From NCBI RefSeq assembly GCF_014697475.1, contig NZ_JACJRV010000009.1:120730-184729 (forward strand): a stretch of 64,000 nt of DNA, read 5' to 3'. The DNA comes from Nostoc sp. FACHB-152 (GTDB lineage Bacteria > Cyanobacteriota > Cyanobacteriia > Cyanobacteriales > Nostocaceae). A program made the position numbers and the translations under genes. How positions within the stretch are numbered: position 1 is the first letter of the stretch; each line of letters begins with the position of its first letter. Shown piece after piece: positions 44,545 through 53,157 of the stretch. The notes under the pieces were generated by a model. It was given only the letters and a program-made list of their open reading frames with translations. It was not told the origin of the DNA and searched no databases.

Positions 44545-45987
44545 ATGAGTGACAATAACTGGACTAGAAGAGATTTTCTCTTAGGAATTGGAACAACAAC
44601 CGCCGGAGTTGCCTTATCTTCCTGTGGAATTTCAGGAGATAGGTCTGCAAAAGGATTGACAGAAGAAGCCTTAGCCGTCGAACCCGTAGTCAAATCTGAC
44701 GATTTAGAAAAACCTGATATTACTGTTGGTTACGTTCCTGTTAATGATTGTGCGCCATTTGCGATCGCCTGGAAAAAAGGCTTCTTTCGCAAGTATGGTT
44801 TAAACGTCAAACTCAACCGCGAAGCAAGTTGGGCAACTTCCCGCGATGGAATAATTTTTGGTCGCCTGGATGCTTCCCCTGTGGTATCTGGTGCTGTCAC
44901 CAACGCCAGAATTGGGGCAGAAGGCGCGCGCCATGCACCTTTATGTGCAGCCATGACCATTCACCGCCACGGTAACGCCATGACGATGAACAAAGCCATG
45001 TGGGATTTTGGGCTGCGTCCGTGGTACGAGTATCAACAAAAATATGGCGACGGTGCATTAGAAGCCTTTGGCAAAGATTTCCGCGCCTACTTTGATAAGC
45101 AATCATCAGAAAATAAAGTTTGGGCAGTAGTTTTAAGTTCTGCGATTTACGAATATTTCGTGCGTTATATATCTGCGGCGGCTGGTGTCGATCCTTTAAA
45201 AGAATTTCGCGTCATCATCGTCTCACCGCCCCAGATGGTGACAAATGTGCGAATTGGGGCAATGCAAGCTTACATGGTAGCTGAACCTTGGAACACCAGA
45301 GCAATTACAGGTAATGAAGGTGTTGGTTTTACCTTCGCCCAAGGTAAAGAAGTCTGGTTAGGACACCCAGATAGGTTGTTGGGTGTGATGGAATCCTTCA
45401 TCGAAAAATATCCTAAGACCTATCGTTCTCTGGTGAAAGCAATGATTGAAGCTTGCCAATATTGCAGTAAGCCAGAAAATCGCCAAGAAGTCGCTGAACT
45501 AATTACAGACCGTTCCTTTACAGGTGCTATACCGAAAAAGAAGGGTGCGCCAATTACAAAATTTACAGGCCCAGCAATTCTTGGCAATTACAATTACGGC
45601 GGTTTTGATGGCAAAGACCGCACTATCAAAGCTGCGGACACCACTATCTTCTACGATATTCCAGAGAATATACCTAAACAACCAGGCGAACACTCAACAT
45701 TTATGTGGCGGTCGAGAAGTATTTGGTTAATGACTCAAGCCGCCCGTTGGGGACAAATCAAGGAATTTCCCAAAAATGCCGAACAACTAGCCGCAAAAGG
45801 CTGGAGAACAGATTTATATCGAGAGATAGCATCTGAGATGGGTATCGAGTGTCCCAAAGATGATTACAAAGTCGAACAGGCAGAAGTATTTATTGACAAA
45901 AAAGCCTTTGACCCCAGCGACCCCGTAGGTTATCTCAATAGTTTTGAAATTCGGGCAAATTCTCCCATTCGTTTTTTCATGTCTTAG
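44545..45987 (+). CDS. ABC transporter substrate-binding protein, CmpA/NrtA family
   Basis: The 480-residue protein has a twin-arginine, lipoprotein-type leader (TRRDFLLGIGTTTAG ... LSSCG), so it should be exported folded and lipid-anchored. The mature part is a NrtA/CmpA-like periplasmic protein: ITVGYVPVNDCAPFAIAWKKGFFRKYGLNV (about 60-90) and WATSRDGIIFGRLDASPV. There is a long C-terminal region with Y-D-I-P and W-R-S-R-S-I-W segments as in CmpA. Known family ligands are nitrate, bicarbonate and, for relatives, taurine or other small anions. The ligand here is unknown. Control by c-di-AMP suggests an osmolyte- or ion-related role rather than simple nitrate uptake. Confidence 0.88.
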   Translation: MSDNNWTRRDFLLGIGTTTAGVALSSCGISGDRSAKGLTEEALAVEPVVKSDDLEKPDITVGYVPVNDCAPFAIAWKKGFFRKYGLNVKLNREASWATSRDGIIFGRLDASPVVSGAVTNARIGAEGARHAPLCAAMTIHRHGNAMTMNKAMWDFGLRPWYEYQQKYGDGALEAFGKDFRAYFDKQSSENKVWAVVLSSAIYEYFVRYISAAAGVDPLKEFRVIIVSPPQMVTNVRIGAMQAYMVAEPWNTRAITGNEGVGFTFAQGKEVWLGHPDRLLGVMESFIEKYPKTYRSLVKAMIEACQYCSKPENRQEVAELITDRSFTGAIPKKKGAPITKFTGPAILGNYNYGGFDGKDRTIKAADTTIFYDIPENIPKQPGEHSTFMWRSRSIWLMTQAARWGQIKEFPKNAEQLAAKGWRTDLYREIASEMGIECPKDDYKVEQAEVFIDKKAFDPSDPVGYLNSFEIRANSPIRFFMS

Positions 45988-45989
45988 GT

Positions 45990-46130
45990 AGGGGCTAGGG
46001 AATAGAGGCTAGGAACTATAAATGTTTTACTAAGCACTCATGAGATAAATCCTACAAGCAAACATACAAATCTCCCGCATCTCTTTTATTTTCTAGTCTC
46101 TAGCCTCTAACCTCTAATCCCTAGATTAAC
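45990..46130. repeat. Long imperfect inverted repeat between binding protein and ATPase genes
   Basis: aggggctagggaatagaggctagga (near 45993-46015) pairs imperfectly with tagtctctagcctctaacctctaatccctag (near 46093-46124). It can form a stable hairpin inside the putative operon and may partly uncouple the ATPase from the upstream genes. Confidence 0.6.
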
Positions 46131-46163
46131 TAACAAATAGTTCAAATTTTTTAGGAGTATTTA

Positions 46164-47003
46164 ATGACTAAATATACAGCAACATCAATAAATACTGATC
46201 AGCAAGTTATGCCTCCTAATAACTTTCTAGAAATTGAAAATTTAGTCAAGTCTTATCCGACACCAGATAAAGGTAATTTTGTTGTTCTTGATGGTGTAAA
46301 TCTCAGCATTGGGGAGGATGAATTTATTTCAGTAATTGGTCACTCTGGGTGCGGTAAATCAACACTGTTAAAAATTGTTGCGGGGTTAGAAAAATCAACT
46401 TCTGGCTCAGTGCGGCTAGATGGAAAAGAAATCCGGAAGCCCGGTGCAGAAAGGATGATGGTATTTCAACATTACTCTTTATTACCTTGGCTAACTGTCA
46501 GAGAAAACATTCGTTTAGCCGTGGATGAAGTGTTAAAAAATGCAACCCGTGCTGAAAAAATTAGCATTGTTAACGAACACTTGGCAATGGTAAACTTAAC
46601 CCCGGCAGCAGATAAGTATCCTGATGAAATCTCTGGAGGTATGAAACAAAGAGTAGGTATTGCTAGAGCTTTAGCAATTCGTCCAAAAATGTTGCTGATG
46701 GATGAACCTTTTGGAGCCTTAGATGCATTAACTAGAGGTAAATTACAGCGACAAGTATTAGATATTTGGGAAAAAAATCGGCAAGCAGTAATGATGATTA
46801 CGCATGATGTCGATGAGGCAATTTATATGAGCGATCGCATCGTATTAATGACTAATGGCCCAGCAGCTAATATCGGGGAAATCTTAGAAGTACCATTTGA
46901 ACATCCACGCGATCGCGCCGCCATGCGTAATACCAAAGAATATTTTGAATTGCGTAATTATGCCTTGAATTTTCTGGATAGATACTTCACCCAAAATGAG
47001 TAA
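46164..47003 (+). CDS. ABC transporter ATP-binding protein, nitrate/sulfonate type
   Basis: The 279-residue ATPase has Walker A GHSGCGKST (about 61-69), Q-loop MVFQHYSLLPW, signature ISGGMKQR (about 156-163), Walker B LLMDEPFGALD (about 176-186) and the switch histidine in MMITHDVDEA. It matches NrtC/D-, SsuB-type ATPases and completes the importer. AGGAG precedes the ATG. The C terminus has no regulatory domain of the NrtC kind. Confidence 0.93.
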   Translation: MTKYTATSINTDQQVMPPNNFLEIENLVKSYPTPDKGNFVVLDGVNLSIGEDEFISVIGHSGCGKSTLLKIVAGLEKSTSGSVRLDGKEIRKPGAERMMVFQHYSLLPWLTVRENIRLAVDEVLKNATRAEKISIVNEHLAMVNLTPAADKYPDEISGGMKQRVGIARALAIRPKMLLMDEPFGALDALTRGKLQRQVLDIWEKNRQAVMMITHDVDEAIYMSDRIVLMTNGPAANIGEILEVPFEHPRDRAAMRNTKEYFELRNYALNFLDRYFTQNE

Positions 47004-47025
47004 ATTAGTTTATTATTTCTTTTAG

Positions 47026-47160
47026 CGGGTAGCCTAATTCAAATCAACCATCAATAATGATTTGAAATGGAGGAACCAAATATCAGGGGCTAATCTTCAA
47101 GAGAGACACCTTCCAGTCTTAGCCCGTCAGCTAACTCCGTCGGCAATGGAAGGAACTCCC
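47026..47160 (+). promoter_or_regulatory. c-di-AMP (ydaO/yuaA) riboswitch 2
   Basis: This short and very clean ydaO copy has AGCCTAATTC, an arm (AAATCA...TGATTT), GGAGGAACCAAAT, GGGGCTAATC, ACCTTCCAG, then AGCCCGTCAGCTAACTCCGTCGGCAATGGAAGGAA. CCTTCC (47109-47114) pairs with GGAAGG (47147-47152). Both c-di-AMP pocket blocks are intact. It ends 166 bases before the universal stress protein gene and therefore likely governs it and perhaps the downstream permease. Confidence 0.94.
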
Positions 47161-47173
47161 AAAATTTGGCTGT

Positions 47174-47200
47174 AATAACAGTTGTTATTGGGGTTTCTTT
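47174..47200 (+). terminator. Possible expression-platform hairpin of riboswitch 2
   Basis: AATAACA-GT-TGTTATT forms a seven-base stem starting 13 bases after the aptamer. The following GGGGTTTCTTT is a weak T-rich tail. It could be the terminator of the riboswitch, but the stem is AT-rich. Confidence 0.35.
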
Positions 47201-47325
47201 AAGTAAAGGTTAAAAGATGAATGCTAGAAGATGAATTTATGTTTCACACTTCAGACTTCATACTTCAGCCTTCATTCACCCTGCTTCTCATTTGTCAATC
47301 ATTCCCATGTAGGAGAAGTTAAACT

Positions 47326-47985
47326 GTGAACATTAAGCCAATGTTAGTGCGCCTCCAAAGCGCCATAGGAAGAAATGATTTAGTTGAGCAAATGGTATTA
47401 ATACCAGAGCCAAAAACAAATTCTTTTACAAACATCTCAACAGCAAAATCTGTCAACTTAATTGTTGCTTATAACGCTTCACCTAATAGTCATACAGCAC
47501 TCGATCTCGCTTTTTGGATTGCTCACCAAACACGTTTAGCTACAAATCAGCAAGTGACAGTCCAAGCTGTTTATGTCGTCGAAGATAACCAAAGTAATAA
47601 GTATCTTGATAACTTTAATTGGGCAACTTATTTAAACCCATGTGAATGTGGGATAAGTGATGTATACCAATCTGCGACATCCGTATTAACTCAACCAAAA
47701 TTAAAAGAAATAAAGCGAAATTTACAAGAACAAGCTGTAGCACCATTAGAAAAAGCAGATAAAATTCTTTGGCAAGCCCGAAGTTTAGCTGAAGAATGGC
47801 AGGGTTCTTTTAAATCGCATTTACGGTTTGGTAACGTTGCTCAAGAATTAACAAAAGTCGTGGAATCAGAAGCGGCTGATGTTTTATTTATGGGCTGTAA
47901 ATCTCTTAATCATCCTATTATTCAGACACTAGGATTTAATCTCCCTTGTGCTATTTTAGGTATACCCAATGGGATTGATGAATAA
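47326..47985 (+). CDS. Universal stress protein (UspA family), long form
   Basis: The 219-residue protein begins at GTG with AGGAG upstream. A UspA fold is recognisable from LIVAYNASPNSHTALDLAFWIAHQ (about 45-68, strand 1 and the start of helix 1) and DVLFMGCKSL (about 186-195). The usual ATP-binding G-x2-G-x9-G-(S/T) tail is replaced by GCKSLNHPIIQTLGFNLP, so nucleotide binding is doubtful. A CECG pair sits near 106-109. It lies under riboswitch 2 and is followed by the permease gene 278 bases later. Confidence 0.75.
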   Translation: MNIKPMLVRLQSAIGRNDLVEQMVLIPEPKTNSFTNISTAKSVNLIVAYNASPNSHTALDLAFWIAHQTRLATNQQVTVQAVYVVEDNQSNKYLDNFNWATYLNPCECGISDVYQSATSVLTQPKLKEIKRNLQEQAVAPLEKADKILWQARSLAEEWQGSFKSHLRFGNVAQELTKVVESEAADVLFMGCKSLNHPIIQTLGFNLPCAILGIPNGIDE

Positions 47986-48084
47986 CTACTGTATTAGAGG
48001 TTGTTTGAAAAGTTATGATTGATGTAGCAAATATTTTTTACCCCACCCTAACCCTGCCCTTATAAAGGGGAGAGAACTCGGTTT

Positions 48085-48121
48085 CCCCCCTTGTAAAGGG
48101 GGGATTAAGGGGGGGTAATAA
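48085..48121. repeat. CCCCCC-TTGTAAA-GGGGGG hairpin and GGATTAAGGGGGG repeat
   Basis: Six-base G/C arms flank a seven-base loop, followed by attaaggggggg. The GGGGGGATTAAGGGGGGTAAT part recurs inverted at 63871-63890. It is a dispersed repeat in the spacer between the stress-protein and permease genes. Confidence 0.7.
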
Positions 48122-48263
48122 TTTGACTAAATTACAGCAAACTACTTTTAAAACATCCTCTTAAATTGCAGTAATTCTTTACCTAAATAAGATTTATAGA
48201 CAGCTACCTATACTTTAGGTGGCTTTTTCTGTAGTATGCTAATCAGAAATCAAGGGTAAGAAA

Positions 48264-49601
48264 GTGGAACATTGGCAAGCTATCTTGAGCATTGTTACGT
48301 TTTTGGGTGTAATCATCCTAATTATGACGGAATGGGTGCATCTTACCATTGCTGCTTTATTAGGAGCATTATTACTAGTTTTCACCAACGTCATGACATT
48401 AAAAGACGCTGTGGGTTATATCGGCAATAGTCATGGAACATTAGGCTTATTCTTTGGTGTTATGGTTTTAGTGCGCGCATTTGAACCTACTAAAATATTT
48501 GATTATATAGCAACTCAAATAGTCATATTAGCTAAAGGCGATGGTAAACGTCTTTTACTAGGTATTGTTGGTATTGTGACCCCTATTTGTGCAGTGTTAC
48601 CCAATGCTACAACAGTTATGTTATTAGCACCTCTAATTCCCCCAATGGCAGAAGAAATAGGTATTAATTTTGTACCATTACTAATACTAATGGTCTTTAT
48701 AGCTAATAGTGCTGGTCTATTAACTTTAGTTGGTGATCCTGCTACTTTTATTGTTGGAGATGCCATTAATATTAGTTTTATCGATTACTTGTGGCAATTA
48801 AGTTTAGGAGGAGTGATTGCAGTTGCCACAGTCATAGCAACGCTACCATTCTTATTCCGTAAAATTTGGCATATTAAACTTGATAGTCTTGAAGAATTGC
48901 CACATCCAAAAATTAATCATCCACGAGTTTTAACTGCGGGGGCAGTAATAATAACATTCGTATTAGTATTTTTTGTAATTGGCGAATCTTTACCAGTTCC
49001 TATTTCACCTGCGGCTGTAGCTTTATTAGGTGCAGCTTTGGCTTTGTTATTATCTCATCACAGCCGCATCGATACAGTTAATAATATCTTGCGGGATGTA
49101 GATTGGAGTACATTAATATTTTTTATGAGTATTTTTGTGTTAATTGGAGGTTTAGAAAAAACTGGTGTAATTAATGGTTTGTCAGGAGTTTTAGCAATTA
49201 TTTTAGGTAAAAATATTGTTCTTGGTTCGCTAGTTTTATTATTTTTGGTAGGGATATTATCTAGTGTTGTACCGAATATTCCCTTGGTAGTAGCGATGGT
49301 ACCGTTACTTAAGCAATATGTTGTCACCGTCGGACTAGCACCAGCAGAAGTTTTAGCACAAGACTTTCAAGGTCAATTTCCGGCTGAAGTTTTACCAATG
49401 TTTTATGCAATGATGTTTGGTGCAACTTTGGGGGGTAATGGTACGCTTGTTGGAGCATCTTCTAATATAGTTGCAGCTGGTATTTCAGAACAGCATGGTC
49501 GTCGCATTTCATTTAAAACTTTTCTCCACTACGGTCTTCCAGTGATGTTTTTGCAACTGGCAACTTCGTCTTTGTATGTATTAGTGCGATTTCTGCTTTA
49601 G
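48264..49601 (+). CDS. ArsB/NhaD-type ion transporter (SLC13-like permease)
   Basis: The 445-residue protein starts at GTG and has about eleven membrane helices. It belongs to the ion-transporter superfamily that includes ArsB and NhaD: TPICAVLPNATTVMLLAPLI (about 107-126), FIANSAGLLTLVGDPATFIVGD (about 148-169), VPNIPLVVAMVPL and GATLGGNGTLVGASSNIVAAG (about 390-410), which are the paired hairpin signatures. It may exchange Na+/H+ or carry arsenite or dicarboxylates. Proximity to a c-di-AMP riboswitch favours an ion-homeostasis role. Whether it shares the stress-protein transcript is uncertain (278-base gap). Confidence 0.85.
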   Translation: MEHWQAILSIVTFLGVIILIMTEWVHLTIAALLGALLLVFTNVMTLKDAVGYIGNSHGTLGLFFGVMVLVRAFEPTKIFDYIATQIVILAKGDGKRLLLGIVGIVTPICAVLPNATTVMLLAPLIPPMAEEIGINFVPLLILMVFIANSAGLLTLVGDPATFIVGDAINISFIDYLWQLSLGGVIAVATVIATLPFLFRKIWHIKLDSLEELPHPKINHPRVLTAGAVIITFVLVFFVIGESLPVPISPAAVALLGAALALLLSHHSRIDTVNNILRDVDWSTLIFFMSIFVLIGGLEKTGVINGLSGVLAIILGKNIVLGSLVLLFLVGILSSVVPNIPLVVAMVPLLKQYVVTVGLAPAEVLAQDFQGQFPAEVLPMFYAMMFGATLGGNGTLVGASSNIVAAGISEQHGRRISFKTFLHYGLPVMFLQLATSSLYVLVRFLL

Positions 49602-49657
49602 CATAAATAAAAATAAATTATGTTTAAGTCTTGAGGGGGAAGAACTTTATGAATGTG

Positions 49658-49673
49658 TTTCAATATATTGAAA
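49658..49673 (+). promoter_or_regulatory. TTTCAATATATTGAAA palindrome
   Basis: A 16-base perfect palindrome lies 84 bases upstream of the coiled-coil gene that heads the GTPase cluster. Its symmetry and place suggest an operator for a dimeric regulator. The regulator is unknown. Confidence 0.4.
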
Positions 49674-49756
49674 TGTAAGGTTTCGACCGGACTCTAAATG
49701 TAACATCATACAATATAAGCACAAAATCAAATTCAGCTTTAAGAAGGATTAAACCT

Positions 49757-50365
49757 ATGAACCCGCCTGAAGAATATATCAATCATAATGTGGTAGAGCC
49801 AGGGCAAGGGGTATCAAATATAGACAATAACAAGCTGCAATTTAGTAGTAATGGCATTGGCGAAAGCAATAGTTTAGATAAGGTGCGAGATATTCTTTTT
49901 GGCAACCAGATACGAGAGGTTGACAAAAGATTTGCACGCATAGAAGAACGTTTGATTAATGAACTTGTTAACGTGCGGGATGAAACTCGCAAGCGTTTAG
50001 ACGCTTTAGAAAGTTATATTAGGCAAGAAGTTGATTCTTTAACAGAAAGGCTGAAAAAAGAGCAATTAGAACGTGATACAGTGGTGCGATCGCTCTTAGA
50101 AGATCAAAAAAATATTAATCTATCTCTAGAAAATAAAATTGCTCAACTAGACGAGCAAACTATTAACCGTCAACGAGAATTGCGCGAACATATACTTAAC
50201 CAATCTAAGAATTTACAAGATGATCTTCAGCAAAAATATGAAGAAATTTTGAATATACTGAAACGAGAAACGCAAGAACTACAAAAAGAGAAAACAGACC
50301 GTTCTAAGCTGGCAGCTTTGTTTTCAGAATTAGCGATGCGGCTGAATTCTGACACTAAATCTTAA
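49757..50365 (+). CDS. Coiled-coil protein heading the GTPase cluster
   Basis: The 202-residue protein is unrecognised by name. A polar N-terminal segment (1-35) is followed by LDKVRDILFGNQIREVDKRFARIEERL and then a near-continuous coiled coil (about 55-195) with heptads of Leu/Ile and many Glu, Lys and Arg. No signal or membrane helix is present. It lies 67 bases before the OmpA-like gene on the same strand. A structural or scaffold role at the cytoplasmic face is plausible. Confidence 0.7.
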   Translation: MNPPEEYINHNVVEPGQGVSNIDNNKLQFSSNGIGESNSLDKVRDILFGNQIREVDKRFARIEERLINELVNVRDETRKRLDALESYIRQEVDSLTERLKKEQLERDTVVRSLLEDQKNINLSLENKIAQLDEQTINRQRELREHILNQSKNLQDDLQQKYEEILNILKRETQELQKEKTDRSKLAALFSELAMRLNSDTKS

Positions 50366-50432
50366 GTATTATTCGCCAGTTTTTCTTATAGAATGCGACT
50401 GTATATTAATTTTAAATTAGGGGATTCAGACA

Positions 50433-52220
50433 ATGAATGACTATCCCCCAAATCAAGTTTCTCCAGAAACTACAAATAACAATAGCGAACCTTCTAACTT
50501 AGATTCTCTCAATCAAGATGAACTGAGTTTACTTCGCAGTGTCCTTCTTGGTGTCGAACCAACGCAACTGCATAAACTCTACGAAAGATTAAATAATCCC
50601 CAAATTCAACCAGAAGATATCAGTCGCTTGCTTCCTGAAGCTGTCGTTTTGCGTTCTAAGCAAGATAAACAATTAGTAGAAGCTATTGTTTCCAGCGTTG
50701 AAGAAGCAATTCAAGCTTCTGTCACCCAAGACGAAAATGTGCTTTCAGAAGCATTCTTTCCCATAATAGGGCCAGCCACCCGCAAAGCGATCGCCGCAGC
50801 TTTAGATGAGATGATGCAATCGCTCAATCAAACCCTAGAACACAGCTTATCGCCAGAAAGCATTAAATGGAGGCTAGAAGCAAAGCGTACAGGGAAATCA
50901 TTTGCCGAAATTATCCTGTTGCGGACTTTACTTTATCGAGTAGAACAAATATTTTTAATTCACAGAAAAACAGGATTATTACTGCATCATGTAATGTTAA
51001 AGCAAGTAGCCGCTCAAGACCCAGATTTAGTGGCGGCTATGTTGACAGCGATTCAAGATTTTATTAAAGATTCTTTTACTGTCCATAATGAAGCTACATT
51101 AAGTAGTTTGCGATTTGGCGAACTGATAATTTGGATTGAAGCCGGGCCACAAGCAATCATCGCTGGGATAATTCGCGGTAAACCGCCTCAAGAATTACGA
51201 GAAGTTTTTCAAGCAGCCATCGAAAAAATTCATCTGAAATTAGGAACAGAACTACATAATTTTGAGGGAGAAACAGAACCATTTCAAGCTAGCCAGCCTT
51301 ATTTAGACAGCTGTTTAACAGTTCAGTATAAAACTGCATCTAAGCAGAATTATACTTATGCCTGGGCTTTGTTAGGTTTAATTGCGATCGCTGGTGGAAT
51401 TTGGGGCTTTTTTACTCTCAGAGAACACATCCGTTGGCAAGCTTATATCAATAAACTTAACTCTCAACCAGGCATTGTGGTAATTAATACTAAGCACCAA
51501 AATGGTAGGCATTTTATTTGGGGAATGCGCGACCCATTAGCTGTAGACCCCAACACTTTAATACAGCAAACACATCTAAATCCTCAAAAAGTTATTGGTA
51601 AGTGGCAACCTTACTTATCTTTTGAGCCTCAACTACTCTCTAAAAGAAGTGCAAGACTATTGCAACCACCAACAACTATTTCGCTACAAGTTGATAATAA
51701 AGGCATTTTATCTGCTAATGGTTACGCACCTCAGCAATGGATTTTAGACGCACATAAACTGTGGCGTTTTATCCCAGGAATTACACAATTCCAAACGCAA
51801 AATCTTTTACCAAGTGAACTGAGAGAGTTACAGTTAGCTAAAAAGCAAATTGAAGAAACAATATTTCTGTTTGAAGAAGGAAAAAGTGAGTTGATTCCAG
51901 GAGAAGCTAACAGGCTTACCAATTTAGCTGTAATTATTCACAAACTATTCAAAACAGCCAATTATTTAGGTAAAGCTGCCCAAATTCAAATTAGAGGGCA
52001 TACTAATAATCAGGGAACAGAACAAGAAAATATCCTAATTAGCCAAGCCCGTGCTAACAAAATACTATCTTATTTCAATAATCAGGGACTGAGTAAGAAT
52101 AAATTTAAGATTGTTGCATTAGGCTCTAAACTACCTTACAAGACCGAATTTAATTTAGAGTCCCAACGGTTAAATCGTCGCGTCTCTTTTCAAGTATTGA
52201 TAATTGATAAAACTAAATAG
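50433..52220 (+). CDS. Inner-membrane protein with cytoplasmic helical domain and periplasmic OmpA domain
   Basis: The 595-residue protein has a large N-terminal domain without a signal peptide (about 1-300, helical). A single transmembrane helix follows (YAWALLGLIAIAGGIWGFFTL, about 308-328). The periplasmic part has a BON-like strand region (about 340-430) and a C-terminal OmpA/MotB-like peptidoglycan-binding domain (about 470-590: FEEGKSELIPGEANRL, IRGHTNNQG, SQARANKILSYF, RLNRRVSF). The usual aspartate of GHTD is asparagine, and the arginine of the RA motif is kept. The topology could connect cytoplasm to cell wall. The GTPase gene begins two bases after its stop. Confidence 0.8.
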   Translation: MNDYPPNQVSPETTNNNSEPSNLDSLNQDELSLLRSVLLGVEPTQLHKLYERLNNPQIQPEDISRLLPEAVVLRSKQDKQLVEAIVSSVEEAIQASVTQDENVLSEAFFPIIGPATRKAIAAALDEMMQSLNQTLEHSLSPESIKWRLEAKRTGKSFAEIILLRTLLYRVEQIFLIHRKTGLLLHHVMLKQVAAQDPDLVAAMLTAIQDFIKDSFTVHNEATLSSLRFGELIIWIEAGPQAIIAGIIRGKPPQELREVFQAAIEKIHLKLGTELHNFEGETEPFQASQPYLDSCLTVQYKTASKQNYTYAWALLGLIAIAGGIWGFFTLREHIRWQAYINKLNSQPGIVVINTKHQNGRHFIWGMRDPLAVDPNTLIQQTHLNPQKVIGKWQPYLSFEPQLLSKRSARLLQPPTTISLQVDNKGILSANGYAPQQWILDAHKLWRFIPGITQFQTQNLLPSELRELQLAKKQIEETIFLFEEGKSELIPGEANRLTNLAVIIHKLFKTANYLGKAAQIQIRGHTNNQGTEQENILISQARANKILSYFNNQGLSKNKFKIVALGSKLPYKTEFNLESQRLNRRVSFQVLIIDKTK

Positions 52221-52222
52221 AT

Positions 52223-52720
52223 ATGCTTCAAAAAAAAGTTTGTATGGTAGGTGCATTTGCAACAGGAAAAACAAGTTTGATATCACAGTTTGTATTTAGT
52301 ATTTTTTCAGATAAATATCATACTACTGTAGGAGTTAAAATTGATAAAAAGGTTATGGATGTTCAAGGAAGAAATATAAATTTAATCCTTTGGGATCTTT
52401 ATGGTGAAGATGAGTTTCTAAAAATCAGGATATCTTACTTAAGAGGTTCATCTGGTTATATATTAGTTGTAGATGGTACTCGGCACAATACTCTAGATAA
52501 GGCTTTTGAGCTACAAAAAAAAGTAGAAGACAGTATTGGGAAAGTACCTTTTATTTTGGTACTTAATAAGTGGGATCTAACAGACGAATGGGAAATCGAA
52601 GCTCATGAGCTAGATGCTATGATCCAACAAGGTTGGACTGTGATTAAAACTAGTGCCAAAACCGGACAAGGTGTGGAAGAAGTGTTTCAAACTCTTACTA
52701 ATAAAATGTTGAATGGATAA
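52223..52720 (+). CDS. Ras/Rab-like small GTPase
   Basis: The 165-residue protein is a stand-alone Ras-superfamily GTPase. It has G1 GAFATGKTS (residues 10-18), G2 threonine in YHTTVGVKI, G3 WDLYGEDEF, G4 NKWDL (about 115-119) and G5 TSAK. The residue matching catalytic Gln61 is glutamate (YGED), which should slow intrinsic hydrolysis or require a partner. No prenylation cysteine is present. It begins two bases after the OmpA-like gene and abuts the next gene, indicating translational coupling. Bacterial relatives such as MglA direct polarity and motility, and a similar switch role is inferred. Confidence 0.9.
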   Translation: MLQKKVCMVGAFATGKTSLISQFVFSIFSDKYHTTVGVKIDKKVMDVQGRNINLILWDLYGEDEFLKIRISYLRGSSGYILVVDGTRHNTLDKAFELQKKVEDSIGKVPFILVLNKWDLTDEWEIEAHELDAMIQQGWTVIKTSAKTGQGVEEVFQTLTNKMLNG

Positions 52721-53134
52721 ATGGCTGATATTCCCCATGTTGTGATTGACTACATTTTAAACTTTATTATAGAAGAGCGATCGCTTGCCTATTTATTAGT
52801 CAATAAAGATTGTTGTCTGTTATCTTGGGGCGGGAAAATAGCTGAGTACGGTATTACCAATCTCCGTCATGGAATGCAAGTATGTGAACAGCTTTTTTTC
52901 CTTGAAGGTTTACTACCTCTAGATGATTCTCCTTTATTTCTTCCCTTGATGAAAATTGAGGTTGGGATTTGTGCAGATATCCATCTGATCCCCTCATGCG
53001 AAGGTGATTGGGTATTATTATTAGATAGCATTCTCAATGAAAGGCATCTCTCAGCCATGCAACAAGAAGCAAACCATTCCAGCCTGTTACAAGAAAAATC
53101 TCATAAATTCTTAAATCAGTCGCCTAGAGAATAA
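52721..53134 (+). CDS. Small sensor-like protein of the GTPase cluster
   Basis: The 137-residue protein begins at the base after the GTPase stop. I do not recognise the family. Residues about 10-105 have a PAS-like alternation (LAYLLVNKDCCLLSWGGKIAEYG, GMQVCEQLFFLEGLLPL, DIHLIPSCEGDWVLLLDS) resembling the N-terminal sensor part of the next gene's kinase. It may be a free PAS domain that binds the GTPase or kinase. The tail is polar (QQEANHSS). Confidence 0.65.
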   Translation: MADIPHVVIDYILNFIIEERSLAYLLVNKDCCLLSWGGKIAEYGITNLRHGMQVCEQLFFLEGLLPLDDSPLFLPLMKIEVGICADIHLIPSCEGDWVLLLDSILNERHLSAMQQEANHSSLLQEKSHKFLNQSPRE

Positions 53135-53157
53135 ATAATTAAATTTTTAGTTATTTT

